Part shown: positions 48,395 to 58,484 of the stretch, piece after piece
Numbering within the stretch: the first letter of the stretch is position 1
Layout of the letters: the number at the start of each line of letters is the position of its first letter
DNA from: Trichopria drosophilae
Taxonomy: Eukaryota; Arthropoda; Insecta; Hymenoptera; Diapriidae
Direction of reading: 5' to 3'
NCBI GenBank assembly: GCA_030407085.1
Contig: CM059583.1
Location: forward strand, 22,728,001 to 22,792,000
DNA: 64,000 bases
Position numbers and translations under genes: made by a program
The notes under the pieces: generated by a model
Seen by the model: only the letters and a program-made list of their open reading frames with translations
Told to the model about the DNA's origin: nothing
Databases searched by the model: none

Positions 48395-48661
48395 TGTAGG
48401 GGCACGCGCCTCTGGTATTACGTAGTCTATGGACGATGAAGGCAACGCGTGGGGTTTCGGAACCGCGTGGAACTAGGCAGTCTGACTGGTAACTCCGAAT
48501 CGGTTGCGTCGTGCAATAATATTGTTGTAATCATTGATAGTTTGTACAAGCTGCTAATATAGTACTGTAATATAATTGTGTGTGTGGATCTTCTTGAACC
48601 TGACCACAGCAAGACGTAGGCTTGCTTAATATCTGCTTGAAGAGCTGCAGTAACCCCTACA
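48395..48661 (+). repeat. 3' LTR of element B
   Basis: This is the 267-bp partner of the 5' LTR with four differences. One changes AATAAA to AATATA (48556-48561), so the usual polyadenylation signal is lost in this copy. It is followed by AATT. Confidence 0.97.
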
Positions 48662-48870
48662 AATTTGGGACCGCTGCCGACCCCCGTCGGCAGTTATCGG
48701 TACCATCAACGTCTTATCCGCGGTCGGTACGTCGTGGGTCTTATCTCGGATAAAGAGGGGATAAGCCCCGCGTCGTACTCGCTAAGGCACAGACCGCCGA
48801 ATCTGCTGGTGGTACCGATATTGGGGTAGGGGGGACTGGCTCTGGGTGGGTGTTGTATGTGTAATTGCCT
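48662..48870 (+). mobile_element. tRNA-Leu-derived SINE, 3' part
   Basis: The sequence resumes after LTR element B. It is GC-rich, with repeated CCGTCGGCAG/TTATCCGCGG and GGATAAGCCCCG motifs, and fades into GT-rich sequence (GGGTGGGTGTTGTATGTGTA). The right end is an estimate. Confidence 0.5.
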
Positions 48871-49069
48871 ATAGTTCTGTCATGTACTGTCTCTGTCCTG
48901 TACCTTTCCACCCGAGAGCCGACCCGCAAATAGACATATTCGTCATTAACGCGGGGGAAAATAACCTGTCCTTTGTCCTCCTTGTCCAGTAGGATATGTA
49001 TCTTTCAATTTTTTTCAACCTCGATTTTGATACGAAAAACTTGATTGAAATTGGCAGAAGAAATGTCGT

Positions 49070-49525
49070 TTTGGGCGTTAATGGATTAATGAATTTTGTG
49101 TATCGAGGTGGGCTGGATCTAGTAACTTTCGATAATTCGTTTATTTTCGCATTATTTATTATGATATTCGGGAAATTGCTATATTTTCTCAATTCGCAAA
49201 CGAATGGCAAACGTTTGAGACCGATTGCAAAAAAATCGCAAACCTTTTAAAGGATTTTGTATATCGAGGTGGGCTGGATCTAGTAACTTTCGATAATTCG
49301 TCTATTTTCGCATTATTTATTGTGATATTCGGGAGATTGCTATATTTTCTCAATTCGCAAACGAATCGGAAACGATTGAGACCGTTTGCAAAAAAATTGC
49401 AAACCTTTTAAAGGATTTTGTATATCGAGGCGGGCTGGATCTAGTAACTTTCAATAATTCGTTTATTTTCGCATTATTTATTATGATATTCGGGAAATTG
49501 CTATATTTTCTCAATTCGCAAACAC
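49070..49525 (+). repeat. 161-bp tandem repeat, about 2.6 copies
   Basis: TATCGAGGTGGGCTGGATCT begins units at 49101, 49262 and 49423. Each contains TCAATTCGCAAACGAATCG-like text. The related TTCGCAAACGAATCGCAAACG motif recurs at about 50120 and 50290. No coding function is evident. Confidence 0.9.
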
Positions 49526-49526
49526 T

Positions 49527-49829
49527 GCTTTCCAAAACACTATAATAAAATATTTTTTTATTAAGTACTTTTTGAGTTATAAAGGTTTGAAGTTAACAAT
49601 TTTTTGACACAAAATGTAGAATATCTTGTAAAATATTATTTAGTTTTCAGTAATCACAACCTTAATACTTTTGTGCGCGGAATAATGAGACCAATTAATT
49701 GGTTCAAAGAAAATACATTAATCGGATCCCCCTAATATTATCCCCCACTTAACAAATTGTTAACTTCAAACCTTTATAACTCAAAAAGTACTTGATAAAA
49801 AAATATTTTATTATAGTGTTTTGGAAAGC
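49527..49829. mobile_element. foldback element with 77-bp arms
   Basis: Arms at 49527-49603 and about 49754-49829 are inverted copies (GCTTTCCAAAACACTATAAT ... TTTGAAGTTAACAATTT) around a 150-bp loop. This is a non-autonomous foldback. The adjacent sequence to about 50055 (ending GATGACCCTGTATA) may belong to the same repeat. Confidence 0.85.
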
Positions 49830-49892
49830 TCTCGAGATAAGCTATAAGAATATGCAATAAAATGTAGGGGGTTCTATTTAAAAAAATAAGAT

Positions 49893-49942
49893 TGACCTTG
49901 AAATGACCTTGAAGGACATGGTCAAGGTCAAAGTCAAGGTCA
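49893..49942. promoter_or_regulatory. cluster of four TCAAGGTCA motifs
   Basis: Two TGACCTTGA sites (49893-49901, 49904-49912) are followed by two TCAAGGTCA sites (49922-49930, 49934-49942). This motif is the known extended half-site of FTZ-F1/NR5A and ERR-type nuclear receptors. The sites form an inverted pair-of-pairs. Binding in vivo is untested, and the cluster lies in repetitive DNA. Confidence 0.5.
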
Positions 49943-50405
49943 TCATCTTACTCCCCGCATGAAACCATACAACTTTGCTATTGGACATTTTCTCCTAAGT
50001 GCATTCTAACTGAAGATATTAGGGGGGTCCGATACTTTTCGATGACCCTGTATAAGGGACATATAGGATAATTTATTTTTTTTATTTTTCAAGTTATCGG
50101 AAAAAGCACTTTTAATTCATAATTCGCAAACGAATCGCAAACGATCAAGCCTAATTTGGGCGAAATTGGTCGATTGGTTGCCGAGTAATTGCGTTTTCAA
50201 AAATGCTAACGTGAAGTTAGCCGGCCATGTCGTTTTTTGCAAATAACTCAAACACGACGAAGTCGCAAACGAAAAATCGGTAATCGCAATCATTCGCAAA
50301 CGAATCGCAAACGATTCGCGCTATTTTCGATCGATTTCGTTACAATGGCCGGTCAACTTCACGGAGGTCATTTTCCCGGGGCGGAGATTAGGGACTCCAG
50401 AGTCT

Positions 50406-51003
50406 TTGGGGACAGCGCGGTGCAATAAAGGTGCAGAAACGGTGCAGATGGTGCAGCATGGGGGTGATGCTAGGATAGGGGGTATCGGCAGCAGATGCCA
50501 CCAAAAGAGGGGAGAAAATATAGCCAATCAGAACGGCTGTGACATTAGACAACATGGAGACATCCAGGCATCTAGAGAATTCCGTGTCGGAACTTGTCCA
50601 ACCAATCAGAAGACGGATATGGCAAATCTGGGGGACTGCCAGACTTACCGCCTTCCTAGAAATCATTCGAAGAAAGGATAAGGTAAGTTATGTACATATT
50701 TTTATTTATTAATTTGCTTAATTTTTATTAATAAGTATAAGTATAAGTACATTAATTTTTTTATTTTATAGAAAGCGTAAGGAAGATGATTATCTTTTTT
50801 ATAATATTGTTTATACGCTTATCCCCCTTGTATTTCATTAGTAATTTCTCGGGTTTTTAATATATATTTTGTTTGCAGGCATCACGCAAAGAAGAAAACT
50901 TGAGAGGAAGGAAAATCAAAATCCACCATCAGCAGCTCTTTCAGCTACACAGGATCCAGAAGACATCAGCTGCAGTCACTGGAGAGTTATACGGCGACAA
51001 TAA
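50406..51003 (+). other. candidate promoter and exons of an unknown gene
   Basis: Two CCAAT boxes (AGCCAATCAGAAC at about 50522 and AACCAATCAGAAG at about 50599) precede a segment ending AAAGGATAAG/GTAAGT at about 50684. A second candidate exon lies at 50880-51003, between TTTGTTTGCAG and CAATAA/GTAAGT. It is open in phase from its first base (A-S-R-K-E-E-N-L-R, about 41 codons). I cannot identify the product. A frame at 50406-50681 (MGTARCNKGAETVQ...) overlaps the first exon. The Tigger-type element at 51021 inserted just after the second donor. Confidence 0.35.
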
Positions 51004-51020
51004 GTAAGTATTTACTTATA

Positions 51021-51896
51021 CAGTCGACTCTCGTTAATTCGAAACTCGAGGGACTCATAAAAGTATTACGAATTATCGAGTGTTTGAAATATCAAATGGT
51101 TCGAAATTTGTGAGAGAAAATAAATAAAACTTCGAATTATCAAGTGTTGATCAATTATTATTTATTAACTGCTATTTTACATACACGAATTAATAATGTG
51201 AATTAATTAATCTTTGGAAAGAACTCTGTTATACTGGTTTGTTTTAAAGTACATTGCTGCTGCTCAAACTGCTCAATAACTTTTTTTACAAGAAAAAATG
51301 CCTGAAATGTTTTTTCATCACTTTCGTTTTGTAGACAGAAGTTTTGTAAAGTATCGAATGAGGATCTTGCTTCCTTAACGGACACCTCTGCCACAGGTTC
51401 TGATGTATCGTCCTCATCTTCATCATTGCTTTTATCTGTCGCAGTTAAAATTTCGCCATCGGTTAGTGAACCTGAGACAGCAACATCTTCATCCACTTGA
51501 ACGTAGTCAGAAAAACTCACACCGCTGATGTTAATTAATGGTTCTATTGCTGGTTCTTCATCATCCATAAGTATTGGAAGATTTTCCTGATCTTCTTTTA
51601 AAAACCCGGATTTTTTGAAGCAGTTGAAGTTTGAACGTGTCGCAAAATGTAAATATTTACAATCTTTCCGCCTCTTTCTCTCTGCAACTTTGAATTGTCG
51701 AGTGTTGGATGCCGATGAATTCGAAATAACGCGTCGTTTTGTTGCATAGCAATGATTTTTTCGTTCGAATTACCAAGTGTATAAAAATGTATTGATTTAG
51801 TTCGAAATATAGAGAGATTTTGTAGGGGACACGTGATAACTTTGAATTATAGAGAGGTTCGAATTATCGCAGGTTTGAATTAACGAGAGTCGACTG
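51021..51896 (-). mobile_element. Tigger/pogo-type element, 876 bp, TA duplication
   Basis: Ends are CAGTCGACTCTCGTTAATTC and its reverse complement (GAATTAACGAGAGTCGACTG). It is flanked by TA at 51019-51020 and 51897-51898. CAGT termini with TA duplication and the encoded fragment fit the Tc1/mariner pogo/Tigger group. The element is internally deleted. Confidence 0.88.
51203..51568 (-). pseudogene. Tigger transposase C-terminal fragment
   Basis: This 121-codon minus-strand frame is acidic (TDKSNDEDEDDTSEP). It ends with a helix and the tail FEQQQCTLKQTSITEFFPKIN, characteristic of the C-terminus of Tigger/jerky-type transposases (QTSITDFF-like). The helix-turn-helix and DDE domains are absent, so it is a deletion derivative with no transposition activity of its own. 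It lies entirely within the TA-flanked element. The first methionine is probably internal to the ancestral protein. Confidence 0.75.
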
Positions 51897-51898
51897 TA

Positions 51899-52721
51899 AC
51901 TCACAATTATTTAAAATTTCTAATTATTTCATTGTTACTTAAAATTTATATGAAATCTATCATTGTCTGTTTGAGAGAAGTATTGTGTTTTTATATAGAC
52001 TATTATAAACATCCGAAGGACTGAAATAATGTAGAAGAAAATGAAAGCGAAATGAAACTTTTAAATCTTAAATGCATTACCGGTTAATGATTTTACATCA
52101 ATTACATATGATTCTCTGACTCGATAAAACTATTGTAAATATTGTGCCTATTGATTGTACAAGAAACTCACAATTATTTAAAATTTCTAATTATTTTATT
52201 GTTACTTAAAATTTATCTGATATCTATCATTGTCTGTTTGAGAGAAGTATTGTGTTTTTATATAGACTATTATAAACATCCGAAGGACTGAAATAATGTA
52301 GAAGAAAATGAAAGCGAAATGAAACTTTTAAATCTTAAATGCATTACCTGTTAATGATTTTACATCAATTACATATGATTCTCTGACTCGATAAAACTAT
52401 TGTAAATATTGTGCCTATTGATTGTACAAGAAACTCACAATTATTTAAAATTTCTAATTATTTTATTGTTACTTAAAATTTATCTGATATCTATCATTGT
52501 CTGTTTGAGAGAAGTATTGTGTTTTTATATAGACTATTATAAACATCCGAAGGACTGAAATAATGTAGAAGAAAATGAAAGCGAAATGAAACTTTTAAAT
52601 CTTAAATGCATTACCTGTTAATGATTTTACATCAATTACATATGATTCTCTGACTCGATAAAACTATTGTAAATATTGTGCCTATTGATTGTACAAGAAA
52701 CTCACAATTATTTAAAATTTC
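51899..52721 (+). repeat. 267-bp tandem repeat, three copies
   Basis: ACTCACAATTATTTAAAATT begins units at 51899, 52166 and 52433, and again at 52700 where only about 22 bp follow. The three 267-bp units are nearly identical (e.g. ATTACCGGTTAATG versus ATTACCTGTTAATG). The first unit begins immediately after the TA of the Tigger element. Equal size to the LTRs of element B is coincidental; sequences do not match. Confidence 0.95.
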
Positions 52722-52805
52722 CTATCCCTTTTCCAACGTTAACGATACGTAACAAGTTCATCTCCAATCTAAAAGAAATATTTTTAATAACAATAAAGTC
52801 ATAGG

Positions 52806-53190
52806 AAATTTCAAATAATTGTGAGTTCCTTGTTCAATCAATAGGTACAATATTTAGAATAGTTTTATCGAGACACGTATAGATAAAATGGCTTCATATG
52901 AGGATGTTTCACTCAATCCTCTGATTCGATAAAACTGTTGTAAATATTGAGCCTATTGATTGTACAAGAAACTCACAATTATTTAAAATTTCTAATTATT
53001 TTATTGTTACTTAAAATTCATTGTCTGTTTGAGAGAAGTGTTGTGTTCTTATATGCACTATTATAAACATCTGAAGGACTGAAATAATATAGAAGAAAAT
53101 GAAAGTGAAATGAAACTATTAAATCTTAAATGCAATACCCGTTAATGGTTTTACAACGATTACATATGATTCTCTGACTCGATAAAACTT
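52806..53190. repeat. diverged and inverted pieces of the 267-bp repeat
   Basis: 52806-52870 contains a reverse-complement piece (TTTCAAATAATTGTGAGTTC ... AATCAATAGGTACAATATTT). About 52920-53190 is a direct, more diverged copy. The tandem expansion is therefore younger than the family. Confidence 0.8.
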
Positions 53191-53429
53191 CGTGTCGTTT
53201 ATATTTTTACGTATTAAAGTCTGTTATGCAAATAAGATGTTAATAGTTGGAGAGCAGTTTCTCTGATTCCACACCTCTCTAGCTTGTGTGAAAGAGTATT
53301 CCCAGCAAACGAAAAAAGATTAAAAGTGATTCGAAATTTTTAATCCCTTTTTTGTTGGCATTGAAATTAAAACAATTCTATCTTTTTTAATACCATATAA
53401 TCCCAAATCAATAAATTAAAAAAAAAAGC

Positions 53430-53515
53430 AGATTCGCTTCAACCGAGAATCGAACCACGGTCCTCTGCGCAGCAAGTTTGAAACGCAACCACTCGACTAC
53501 ACTCACTGTTGTGAA
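53430..53515 (-). pseudogene. tRNA-like sequence with Pol III-type signals
   Basis: On the minus strand, TAGTCGAGTGGTTGC resembles an A box and GTGGTTCGATTCTC a B box. The unit ends GAATCTGC followed by a T10 run (53420-53431 region), a Pol III terminator. I could not form a good acceptor or D stem, so I regard it as a tRNA relic or SINE head, closest to serine-type tRNAs in the A box. Confidence 0.45.
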
Positions 53516-54020
53516 ATAATGAAAAAATAACGAATAGTTGAAACAGAAAGTTGAGAATTTTTCTACGTGTTTATATAATAATGTATTCGGGCAGACTAAA
53601 ATACATTAAATACAACAATTCACAGCAAAATTTCACTGAATTATTTACTTTAAAAATAATTGAAACAAAGAGTTAGTCTTTTTCTGTGTGTATATAAAAT
53701 AACATAAAACAATTTTTAATCTTTTTTTCGCGCTCGAAAATATGTTGTTTCAAATTCTTACCTAACACGAAAGTAACAGTTATGTAATGTTATATGAAAC
53801 AAAAGTTAATGTATAATTTACATATAATTTTATGAACTCGTGCATCTATTCAATGATCATTATTAATGTTTTTAATAATTTTATCATAATAGTAAATTCA
53901 GTATTCACTGAACACAATTCCAAATTTAGTATCCGTTGGGATAAGTTTTAATGTTTGAAATCGTTGGCATTCAAGAGGATCCATAATATATCTTTTGCAA
54001 TTCTGGGCTGGAATTCAACA
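53516..54020. other. AT-rich stretch without a gene
   Basis: No supported feature is seen. Confidence 0.5.
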
Positions 54021-54181
54021 TTAACCCTTAGTTCCGACGGCTATTTTATAAACTTTCCTCCCACTACCTAGGTCAACTGAGTTCTGCCGTTTGAAAATGC
54101 TTACAGTTGTGAAATTTATAAAGTACCATTTCCATTTTATCTGGGGTCGAAAACGACCCAGGAGTCGGAACTAAGGGTTAA
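54021..54181. mobile_element. piggyBac-like MITE with TTAA duplication
   Basis: TTAA (54021-54024) is followed by CCCTTAGTTCCGACGG. The right end is GTCGGAACTAAGGG followed by TTAA (54178-54181). A 153-bp element with CCCTTAGTTCCGAC termini and TTAA target duplication is typical of piggyBac-derived MITEs. No ORF is present. Confidence 0.85.
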
Positions 54182-54680
54182 TTTAGGGCCATGGTTATTC
54201 AAAGGAATTCATTAAAATGAGTTTGAATTCCAAATATGGAATACAGTGGAATTAATTTTGAAGTGGTAATTGATAAATTTCGAGGGGATTCAGTAATACA
54301 TTCTTTTATGCCATATTTGGTATTGAATGGTAGTTTTTAATGGGAGGGATTTGAGGGGATTCAATGAGATATTTTTTAATTCCAAATCTTGTATTCGCTG
54401 GAATTCATTTTGATGGCCGTTTGTAGAACGGCATTTAAGGAGATTCAATAAGTCAAAATTCTTTTCATAATTGGAGTTTTATTGGGATTAAAAATCATTC
54501 CAATACCTTTTTGTATAATGAGATAAAAAACAATCAAATTTTAATCTTCATTAATCCCCTTCTAATACCTTTCAATTTTTTTTCGTTTACTGGGATTGGT
54601 AATCGATAGTATTCGACGGTATTCAAAGAATATAATCTTAAATCCCATATTTTGTATTAAATGGGATTCTTTCAAATAAG
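54182..54680. other. AT-rich non-coding stretch with repeated GGGATTCAAT-like motifs
   Basis: Motifs such as GGGGATTCAGTAA, GGGGATTCAATGAG, GGAGATTCAATAAG and TGGGATT recur every 60-110 bp. The tract ends at ATAAG, a possible splice acceptor before the P-type transposase. It may be an intron or a 5' insertion replacing the THAP-encoding exon. Confidence 0.45.
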
Positions 54681-56785
54681 CTAAACTGTCGAAGCTTAGG
54701 AAACGATTGACTGACCAAAAATCGCATGCCGCCGAACTTAAATCATTGTATGACAATAAAATGTTTGAAGTCATTGAAACTCATTTGAATGATGTTACAA
54801 AAAATTTTATTAATTCGCAAATCCGTAATGCAACCAAAAATCCATCCGGAAGACGGTGGACAATAGAAGATAAAACGTTTGCTATGTCCATCTATAAGCG
54901 CAGTCCACGCCTTTATAAGTATCTCAGCGAACACTTCATACTACCGTCTTCTAGATTGTTAAAGCATATTTTGTCGAAAATACCATTCGAAGCTGGGCTC
55001 AATGAACCGCTTATTGAATGTCTAAAAGCTCGGGTTGACGATATGCATGAGTTGGACCGTTCTTGTGTTCTATTATTTGACGAAATGTCATTATGTCGAG
55101 GACTTCATTATGAACCCAGCAAGGATTGTATTTCAGGCTATGTTGATTTAGGTCCTGAAAAACGAGAGTGTAGACAAGCTAACCATGCTCTCGTTTTTAT
55201 GCTTCGAGGAATTCGTCGAAGTTGGAAGCAGGCAGTTGCGTACTATTTTACAGAGGATACAATTTCCAATGAAGACTTGCGCGATATACTTGACACGGTT
55301 ATCAGCCGATTTCAAAATGAAGGTTTCAATATAATGGCAACTGTCTGCGACCAAGGATCTACGCAGCGGAAGGCGCTCGCATTGATGTGTGCAAAAACTG
55401 GCGAATCCGATAATTATTTTAAACTCAATGGTCGAATTATATACATTATTTATGACGTTCCTTACTTACTCAAGTGTTCGAGAAATGCTTTGCTTACGTG
55501 TAAATTGCATTTTGGTAAGGATCGAGAGGCTAAGTTTGAGCACATATCATCCGCATTCGAATTAGATCAAAAGAACATGTTTAAAATGATGTACAAATTG
55601 AAGCCCGCAGACTTTAATTTTACCGATTCATATATGAAAATGAAAGTTGGAACAGCTGCTAAGCAACTTAGCAGATCTACCGCGTTCGCGATTCAATATG
55701 GTGTTTGCTGCGGAACATTGCCTTCTGCATCTCTTCATACTGCTGCATTCGTCGAAAAAGTTGATCGATTGTTCGATTCATTGAACAGCAACGAGCTTAA
55801 TGCACCTCCCGGAAAAGAACTGAAGTGTGCAATTTCCAGAAATTCGCCGCACTTATCTTTCTGGGAGGAAATGTTGAAAGAACTCAATGAATGGCGATTA
55901 ATCAACTTAAAGTCCGAAAAGGACGTTACCAACAACTTTCAATTCATAAATGGATGGAAAGTAACGCTTCGGTCAATTATCGGTTTATGGAAAACCGTGC
56001 AAGAAATGGGTTTCACGTGCTTGAATTTGCGATCATTAAATCAAGATCCTGTGGAAAATCTGTTTTGCAACATAAGACAACATGGAGTTAGTAATATTAA
56101 CCCCACATGTCATTAGTTCAAGGCAGCTTTGAAAACAGTGGTCATAAACAATCTTGCTTGTCCGGGAAATATTAACAGTAATTGCGAAAACGACCACTGT
56201 ACACCTTTGAGTAGCCTACACAGTTTCATAACTTCGGATGAATCTGTTAACGATCGCGACCCAGATTGTGACGATACCTGTCTCACAGAAATAGCAACCG
56301 CAGTAGAAAAGTTGAATGATGAAGATGACCTTGAAGGCAACGGTGGGGCGTTAGCTTACGTGACGGGGTATTTATTAAAGAAAGTCGATTTCGATAAAGA
56401 TTGTAAGACGTGTGCAGGGACATATTTATCGCCGATGTTAGGATCTCATACTTTTGTTTTTTTGAAAGAACACACGAATGACAAAGCAAGATTGACATAT
56501 GCGAGCGAGCGCCTGATGCGATTAGTTCAAAATATACACAGAAATTTGTACGAGTTTTTGAAAGCTAATGGACACATTAATAATGTATCTAAAACTTTCA
56601 AAAATTCATTCATGTTGTCGGGAAATGTACAAAAACCATGCGAAGCGCATGACTGTGAGCGACTTATCCTTGACAAATGTGTGCTCTTTTTGATGTTCAA
56701 ACTTGTCAAAGATACAGGCAATGCAAAAAAAAAGAGTCACTTACATAAGATTAAGCGGTTTAAAGATGCAAAGGGAAACGGTTAA
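54681..56785 (+). pseudogene. P-element (THAP9-type) transposase, single stop codon
   Basis: Homology starts at about 54681, after ATAAG, with a coiled-coil segment (KLSKLRKRLTDQ, which reads into the frame that opens at 54707). It runs in one frame to 56785 with a single TAG at 56114-56116. Counting from 54707, motifs are WTIEDKTFAMSIYKRSPRLY (51-70), the first catalytic aspartate in LLFDEMSL (122-129), VCDQGSTQRKAL (213-224), YDVPYLLKCSRN (249-260) and the glutamate block DPVENLFCNIRQHG near 453-466. After the stop come ALAYVTGYLLKKV and a C-terminal cysteine/histidine region. The N-terminal THAP DNA-binding domain is missing; no frameshift was seen. P-family enzymes cut and join DNA using GTP as cofactor. 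No terminal inverted repeats were found. Confidence 0.9.
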
Positions 56786-58310
56786 TTTATTATTTTTGTT
56801 CAAGCTATTTTTTATCTTTGATACGTAATTGGAAGCCTCGTTAACTATGCGTTACTATATTTTATGTATACCATCTTTTTTTAATGATTTTTTTATGTCA
56901 CATTTTGTATACTTTTTAGTCTACTTTATTGTTCAGTGTTATTCTAGTAATTTCATTTCCAATAAAAATTGGATTTTTTACTTTCCTACAATGACCGCTT
57001 GGGCTCAATTTTTTGTATTGATGGTATATTATATAAATAAATATTTCTTGCGTTTATAAATGTGCGTGCGTGAGTATGTACTTATTATATATTATATATT
57101 TGTATGCAATTATGTGTGTATGAATTATTGTAATCGATTAAAGTGCATGTATGTGTCTTAATTACAGTGCAATGACTTCAGGCACAGCCTCTCGAAAAAA
57201 TGAACGGTATTTATGTAAATATTTTAGGAATATAATATTTGAATTGTAAATATGACGTATATTCGAAATATGGACTGGTAGATTTGACATACCTTTTTTT
57301 TCCATATGATGATTGATTTTTATAGTAACCGTTTATTTTTCACTAATATATACGTACTGTTAGCCAACCATACTTGCAAAAATACGACATGTTTTTAGTT
57401 TTGGTTGCATCCTGGATTAGAAATTAATATATTATTTAAAATAGTGTACTTTGTTGTCATTACTAAAGTGAAGTTTCCATTTTGCAATATCATACTATAG
57501 TTTTCCGTAATTCATTGATCTTTTTATTTGCTTTTTATCTCATTAATTTAATTTGCAATATTTTTTTGCCGGTTTCTAAATTTATCATAAACGTTTTGAT
57601 GATAGCACCCTCACTTTAGCAGTTCATGGCAAATACTACAATCAAGTATGTGAAACCCGTTTCGTTCACTTTTTGTAACTGTTGATTTTTTTTTAGTTCT
57701 TTATGTCCATAGTGGAAGTAAGGCCTACTGGGGATACCACTTAAAAAAACACGCGTCTATAACTTGCTGGAAAAGATGGTCAGGAAGTTGACAAGGTCCC
57801 AACAAATTTCACGAGATTTGCAGACAATGAAATATACTTTAGTCAGTAAAATAGATATAAATTACGTCTTCTATTAACTTCCCGTTTTTTTTTCTTCTTC
57901 TTTATCTGTTAATTTATTTTTATTTAATATTTACTATGAGTATATATTTCATACGAATTTTGAATACAAGAATACAAAAGAAAAGTAATTCAGCATGAAA
58001 CAAATCAAGCCCTTTTATAGAGTAAACATGTTCCATGTTGGCTTATACTTAAAAATGTAAGGGACATAAAAAAGGCCACCGTCTTTACTTTTCTTCGAAA
58101 TTTGTTGGACATTTTGTCTACTGGATGTCCATATATTTAAGCAGGAACGTATTCCACCTCCTGGGTGACGTGGAAGAGAATACGTTATACTCATATTTTC
58201 TATTTTGTTACAATTTATGCAATATGTATGTAATTATTGTTTGCATTATTATACAATAAATTCTTTTATTTTCCATTACATCGTGAACGGGATGAGATAC
58301 ATGCATAATA
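56786..58310. other. AT-rich stretch downstream of the P-type transposase, no gene
   Basis: AT-rich DNA with long T runs. An AATAAA at about 56959 could serve the upstream gene. No further feature is supported. Confidence 0.5.
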
Positions 58311-58484
58311 ATTGCGATTCAACAAGAAGAGCGACGACGGTCATTATCAGGTCAGGGTGGTTGTGCCAATATTGACGATCTCTTCACGGAGTTGGAAAGA
58401 ATAGAGAATAGTTACTCACATTTTCTAGGTAATGCTGCAGACTTCAATGTCCACGATTTATGGTACGCACTTAAATACAAGTAA
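58311..58484 (+). pseudogene. short open coding-like fragment, unidentified
   Basis: A 57-codon open stretch reads IAIQQEERRRSLSGQGG through ELERIENSYSHFLG to DLWYALKYK, then TAA. It has no in-frame ATG upstream of the homology-like part. Its charged, protein-like composition stands out in AT-rich surroundings, so it may be an exon relic of a gene or transposon. I do not recognise the family. Confidence 0.25.

Larger units (their letters stand above)
43056..48661 (+). mobile_element. LTR retrotransposon B (Ty3/gypsy), nearly complete
   Basis: This 5.6-kb element has paired 267-bp LTRs (TGTAGGGG...CCCCTACA), a primer-binding-like site after the 5' LTR, gag, pol in the order PR-RT-RH-IN, and a purine tract before the 3' LTR. 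It is flanked by AATT on both sides, a 4-bp target duplication typical of Ty3/gypsy. LTRs differ at 4 of 267 positions, suggesting a fairly recent insertion. gag has a frameshift and pol has two stops, so this copy is probably not autonomous. The gag type suggests the CsRn1-like insect gypsy group, but that is tentative. Confidence 0.95.

Noticed and set aside
51899..52700. LTR pair because unit length is 267 bp, as in element B
   Set aside because: The sequences are unrelated to the LTRs and are tandem without an internal region.
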